This document shows, piece after piece, positions 61,518-64,000 of a DNA stretch of 64,000 nt. How positions within the stretch are numbered: position 1 is the first letter of the stretch; each line of letters opens with the position of its first letter. Under the pieces are notes generated by a model that worked only from the letters and a program-made list of their open reading frames with translations, did not search any database and was not told where the DNA came from. Position numbers and translations under genes: made by a program. This stretch comes from Microbacterium sp. LWO12-1.2 (lineage in GTDB: Bacteria; Actinomycetota; Actinomycetes; Actinomycetales; Microbacteriaceae), in NCBI RefSeq assembly GCF_040675875.1, contig NZ_JBEGII010000001.1, forward strand, positions 3,968,001 to 4,032,000, given 5' to 3'.

Positions 61518-62270
61518 ATGGATCCGTTCTGGGACCCGCGCAGCACGCGCCGGCGCCAGCAGCCGGTCGTGGCCGTGCGTCCGACCGACGACGCTCCCAC
61601 GCCGGGCGCGCAGTGGCCGACGAGCATCCCGGCCGTCGCGCAGGTGCTGCGGGAGGGTATCGACCTCGACCCGGGAGTGACGTTCCTCGTCGGCGAGAAC
61701 GGCAGCGGCAAGTCGACCATCGTCGAAGGCGTCGCGATCGCGTACGGGCTCTCGCCCGAGGGTGGGTCGCGCCAGGCGAAGCACAGCACGCGACCGACCG
61801 AGTCGCCCTTGTCGGAGTGGCTGCGGCTCCAGCGCGGCGTCGGTGCGAACCGGTGGGGTTTCTTCCTCCGGGCCGAGACGATGCACTCGTTCTACACCTA
61901 CCTCGAGGAGAACCCCTCGGCGCGCGGGGACGTCGCCTTTCACGAGATGAGCCACGGAGAGTCGTTCCTCGCTCTGCTGGAGAGCAGGTTCGACGAACCG
62001 GGGTTCTACTGTCTCGACGAGCCAGAGGCGGCGCTGTCCTTCTCCTCGACGCTCGCCCTCATCGCCGTGCTGCAGCGCATCGTCGACGAGGGCGGTCAGG
62101 TGCTGTGCGCCACGCACTCGCCCGTGCTCGCGGCGCTCCCCGGTGCGCGCATCCTCGAGGTCGGCGACTGGGGCATCCGCTCCGCCGAATGGAACGATCT
62201 CGAACTCGTGAACCACTGGCGGTCATTCCTCGATTCGCCGCCGCGCTACCTGCGTCATCTGCTCGACTAG
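61518..62270 (+). CDS. AAA family ATPase (ABC-type, small)
   Basis: 250-aa ATPase. Walker A is GENGSGKST, a Q/D region lies in QRGVGANRWGFFLRAETMHSFYTYL, the signature-like SHGESFL replaces the ABC signature, and Walker B is FYCLDEPEAAL, with the H-loop ATHSPVLAALPGARIL. This pattern is the AAA_21/AAA_23-type ATPase, often alone in the genome. GAGGAGGG precedes the ATG; a GTG at 61515 is an alternative. The substrate or partner is unknown. Confidence 0.87.
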   Translation: MDPFWDPRSTRRRQQPVVAVRPTDDAPTPGAQWPTSIPAVAQVLREGIDLDPGVTFLVGENGSGKSTIVEGVAIAYGLSPEGGSRQAKHSTRPTESPLSEWLRLQRGVGANRWGFFLRAETMHSFYTYLEENPSARGDVAFHEMSHGESFLALLESRFDEPGFYCLDEPEAALSFSSTLALIAVLQRIVDEGGQVLCATHSPVLAALPGARILEVGDWGIRSAEWNDLELVNHWRSFLDSPPRYLRHLLD

Positions 62271-62297
62271 CGCCGACGCCCGCTCGGGCGCAAGTCG

Positions 62298-62303
62298 TAG
62301 GCT
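62298..62303 (+). promoter_or_regulatory. -10 hexamer TAGGCT of a probable leaderless transcript (TetR gene)
   Basis: TAGGCT ends 7 nt before the ATG at 62311, without a ribosome binding site. Confidence 0.45.
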
Positions 62304-62310
62304 GGCGGGC

Positions 62311-62907
62311 ATGACCGAGCACACCTCCCCGAAGCGGCGCGGACGCCCGCGGGGGGTGTCCGACGCTCGGGAGCGGATCATCGCCGCCGCCGTCGAGGAG
62401 TTCGGCGAGCACGGTTACGAGGCCGCGACGATCCGGCTCATCGCCGCGCGAGCAGGAGTGGATTCGGCGCTCGTGCACCACTACTTCGGCACCAAGGCCG
62501 ACCTCTTCGCCGAGGCAGTCGGCATCCCGCTCCGACCCGATATCGATGTGCCGGGGATCCTCGCCGGACCCCGCGACGAGATCGGCGAGCGACTGATCCG
62601 CTACGTGCTGCAGGGGTTCGAGCAGCCGGAGATCCGCCGCCGCGGCGTCATGCTGCTGCGCACGGCGATCGGCAGCAAACTGACGACTCCGCTGCTGGCC
62701 GGCTTCCTGTCGCGCGAACTGCTCTCGCGGGTGGCGAAGAGTCTCGACGTCGACGATGCGGAGCTGCGGGCTTCGCTCGTCGCCTCGCAGATCGCCGGGA
62801 TGCTGATCGCGCGGTACGTGCTGCGGCTGCCCGCGCTCGCCGCCGCATCGGTCGATGACCTCGTGGCGCGGGTCGGCCCCACGGTGCAGCGCTACCTCTT
62901 CGACTGA
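62311..62907 (+). CDS. TetR family regulator
   Basis: 198-aa regulator. The HTH (RERIIAAAVEEFGEHGYEAATIRLIAARAGVDSALVHHYFGTKADLF) is at about 17-65. A TetR C-terminal ligand domain follows. It is directly followed by an ABC exporter whose promoter carries a strong palindrome over the start codon. It is therefore probably the repressor of that exporter, induced by the exported compound. Confidence 0.93.
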   Translation: MTEHTSPKRRGRPRGVSDARERIIAAAVEEFGEHGYEAATIRLIAARAGVDSALVHHYFGTKADLFAEAVGIPLRPDIDVPGILAGPRDEIGERLIRYVLQGFEQPEIRRRGVMLLRTAIGSKLTTPLLAGFLSRELLSRVAKSLDVDDAELRASLVASQIAGMLIARYVLRLPALAAASVDDLVARVGPTVQRYLFD

Positions 62908-62910
62908 GCG

Positions 62911-62958
62911 TTGACGTCGTTCGCGCGCAGGCGCATAATTCATCGCATGATGAATAAT
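62911..62958 (+). promoter_or_regulatory. Leaderless promoter overlapped by TetR-type palindrome
   Basis: TTGACG (62911-62916), 17 bp, CATAAT (62934-62939), then 7 nt to the ATG at 62947: a near-ideal promoter whose start site would be the start codon. ATAATTCATC-GCAT-GATGAATAAT (62935-62958) is an inverted repeat with one mismatch in 10-bp arms, covering the -10, start site and first codons. It is an ideal repressor site. Confidence 0.65.
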
Positions 62959-63729
62959 CTCGCGGTCGAGGTCTCGCAGCTGCGGGTGCAGCGCGGGAAA
63001 TCATCGGTGTTCGACGGGATCGATCTCGCGATCCCGCGGGGGCAGATCACCGGTCTGCTGGGCCCGTCGGGCTGCGGCAAGACCACGCTCATGCGCTCGA
63101 TCGTCGGCGTGCAGCGGATCGCGTCCGGACAGGTCACCGTGCTCGGCGAGCCGGGCGGGTCGCGCCAGCTGAGGCACCGCGTGGCCTACGGCACTCAGGG
63201 TGCGGCGGTCTACGGCGACCTGAGCGTGCGCCAGAACCTGTCGTACTTCGCTGCCCTGCTGAAGGCCCCGAAGGGCGACGTCGACCGTGTCATCGCCGAG
63301 GTCGGACTCGGGCCGCAGGCCGCTCAGCTGGTCGACTCGCTCAGCGGTGGTCAATCGACGCGCGTCTCGCTCGCGATGGCGCTGCTCGGCGCACCCGAGC
63401 TCGTGGTGCTGGACGAGCCCACGGTCGGTCTCGACCCCGTGCTGCGTTCCGAGCTGTGGGAGCTCTTCCGGGGCCTCGCCGACCGCGGCGTCACCCTCAT
63501 CGTCTCGAGCCATGTCATGGACGAGGCGCTCCGCTGCGACCGGCTGCTGCTTCTGCGCGCGGGCAGGATCATCGCCGACACCACCCCGCGCGCCCTGCTG
63601 GTCGACACCGGTACGGACGATCCGGAGGCTGCATTCCTGGCCCTCATCGAACGCGACCGATGGCTCTCCGCAGACACCAGGCGGTCCCGCCGAGAAGCAC
63701 GCACCGACGAGGGGGAGGTGTCGGCATGA
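62947..63729 (+). CDS. ABC exporter ATP-binding protein (DrrA-like)
   Basis: 260-aa ATPase: Walker A GPSGCGKTT, Q-loop YGTQGAAVY, signature LSGGQSTRV, Walker B LVVLDEP, H-loop IVSSHVMDEALRCDRLLLL. Daunorubicin-type (DrrA/CcmA) exporters share the pattern. ATG at 62947 (or 62950) is in the palindrome and has no ribosome binding site. It is coupled to the permease (ATGA overlap). The exported compound is unknown. Confidence 0.93.
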   Translation: MMNNLAVEVSQLRVQRGKSSVFDGIDLAIPRGQITGLLGPSGCGKTTLMRSIVGVQRIASGQVTVLGEPGGSRQLRHRVAYGTQGAAVYGDLSVRQNLSYFAALLKAPKGDVDRVIAEVGLGPQAAQLVDSLSGGQSTRVSLAMALLGAPELVVLDEPTVGLDPVLRSELWELFRGLADRGVTLIVSSHVMDEALRCDRLLLLRAGRIIADTTPRALLVDTGTDDPEAAFLALIERDRWLSADTRRSRREARTDEGEVSA

Positions 63730-64000
63730 ACGGCCTGCGGATGTTCGCGACGGCCGGTCGAGTGCTGACCCAGCTGCGCCACGACCCGCGCTCGATCGCG
63801 CTGATGCTGATCGCGCCGAGTCTGCTGGTCGGCCTGTTCGCCTGGCTGTTCAGCGATCAGGAGGGCGTCTTCGATCAGTTCGGCGGAGCGATCCTGGCGC
63901 TGTTCCCGTTCATCGTGATGTTCCTGATCACCTCGATCACCACGTTGCGGGAGCGTCGGTCCGGCACGTTGGAGCGGCTGATGACCACTCCGCTCGGCAA
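63726..64000 (+). CDS. ABC-2 type exporter permease, 3' truncated by window edge
   Basis: The first 91 codons are present: a short cytoplasmic start, the hydrophobic segment IALMLIAPSLLVGLFAWLF, an external loop, then ILALFPFIVMFLITSITTLRERRSGTLERLMTTPLG. The loop RRSGTLERL-TTPL is the ABC-2 coupling-helix motif. Start overlaps the ATPase stop. The rest lies beyond the window. Confidence 0.9.
   Translation, partial: MNGLRMFATAGRVLTQLRHDPRSIALMLIAPSLLVGLFAWLFSDQEGVFDQFGGAILALFPFIVMFLITSITTLRERRSGTLERLMTTPLG

Noticed and set aside
59898-62216. Long open frame (772 codons) on the minus strand across sdaA and the AAA ATPase gene
   Set aside because: It spans two well-supported plus-strand genes and has the low-complexity composition of GC-rich antisense reading.

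Overview
The window is high-GC DNA with dense, often start/stop-overlapping genes. Codon use, protein families and the MetP/MetS, SufS/SufU and TreYZ/GlgX sets point to an actinobacterium of the Microbacterium/Microbacteriaceae type. The genus is an inference from gene content; no rRNA is present. There is no prophage, insertion sequence or CRISPR array. One tRNA (Arg-ACG) is present.

Region 1 (1-16.3 kb) is an accessory catabolic cluster. It holds two peptide-type ABC ATPases, an M81 (MlrC-like) metallopeptidase, RidA, an IclR regulator, an SDR, a threonine-synthase-like PLP enzyme, a DapA-type aldolase/lyase and an aspartoacylase/succinylglutamate-desuccinylase-like amidohydrolase. Four consecutive predicted beta-propeller proteins follow (SMP-30, a 928-aa FG-GAP protein, an intracellular sialidase-like protein and a secreted sialidase-like protein), then an RraA-type aldolase and an alpha/beta hydrolase. 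Three promoter regions in this cluster share a CCAY-N3-ATGAAAY element, two of them as an identical 21-bp-spaced double box. It is probably the operator of the IclR protein. The substrate is unknown; an imported conjugated amino acid, peptide or glycan is plausible.

Region 2 (16.3-26.8 kb) holds an ECF sigma factor with a membrane partner and an NTF2-like protein, bracketed by an identical 25-bp direct repeat. It also holds an MFS exporter with a tyrosine phosphatase, an NSS amino-acid transporter with its MetS small subunit, GyrI-like and AraC regulators, a LysE exporter and an NTF2/HxlR divergent pair.

Region 3 (26.9-41.3 kb) is mostly core metabolism: glgX-treY-treZ (glycogen to trehalose), sufS-sufU, a double GNAT protein, an F420/NADP oxidoreductase-like protein, a GntR regulator, a secreted HExxH protein pair, MOSC, an SDR and tRNA-Arg.

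Region 4 (41.4-50.4 kb) has a LysR regulator divergent from mesX-mesD (folate-independent, oxygen-linked methionine synthase), and a leftward GH32 / ABC sugar transporter / LacI operon with two LacI-type boxes upstream.

Region 5 (50.5-64 kb) has a two-component system followed by a VTC polymerase-DUF4956-CotH operon, a LysR regulator divergent from a stand-alone fumarate-reductase-type flavoprotein, L-serine dehydratase, an AAA ATPase, and a TetR regulator with an ABC-2 exporter that runs off the end.

Two small-scale patterns recur. A 56-bp hairpin element (20-bp arms, 16-nt loop) occurs three times, always between convergent transcription units. At least seven genes have a -10 hexamer 6-7 nt before the start codon, which indicates leaderless mRNAs.
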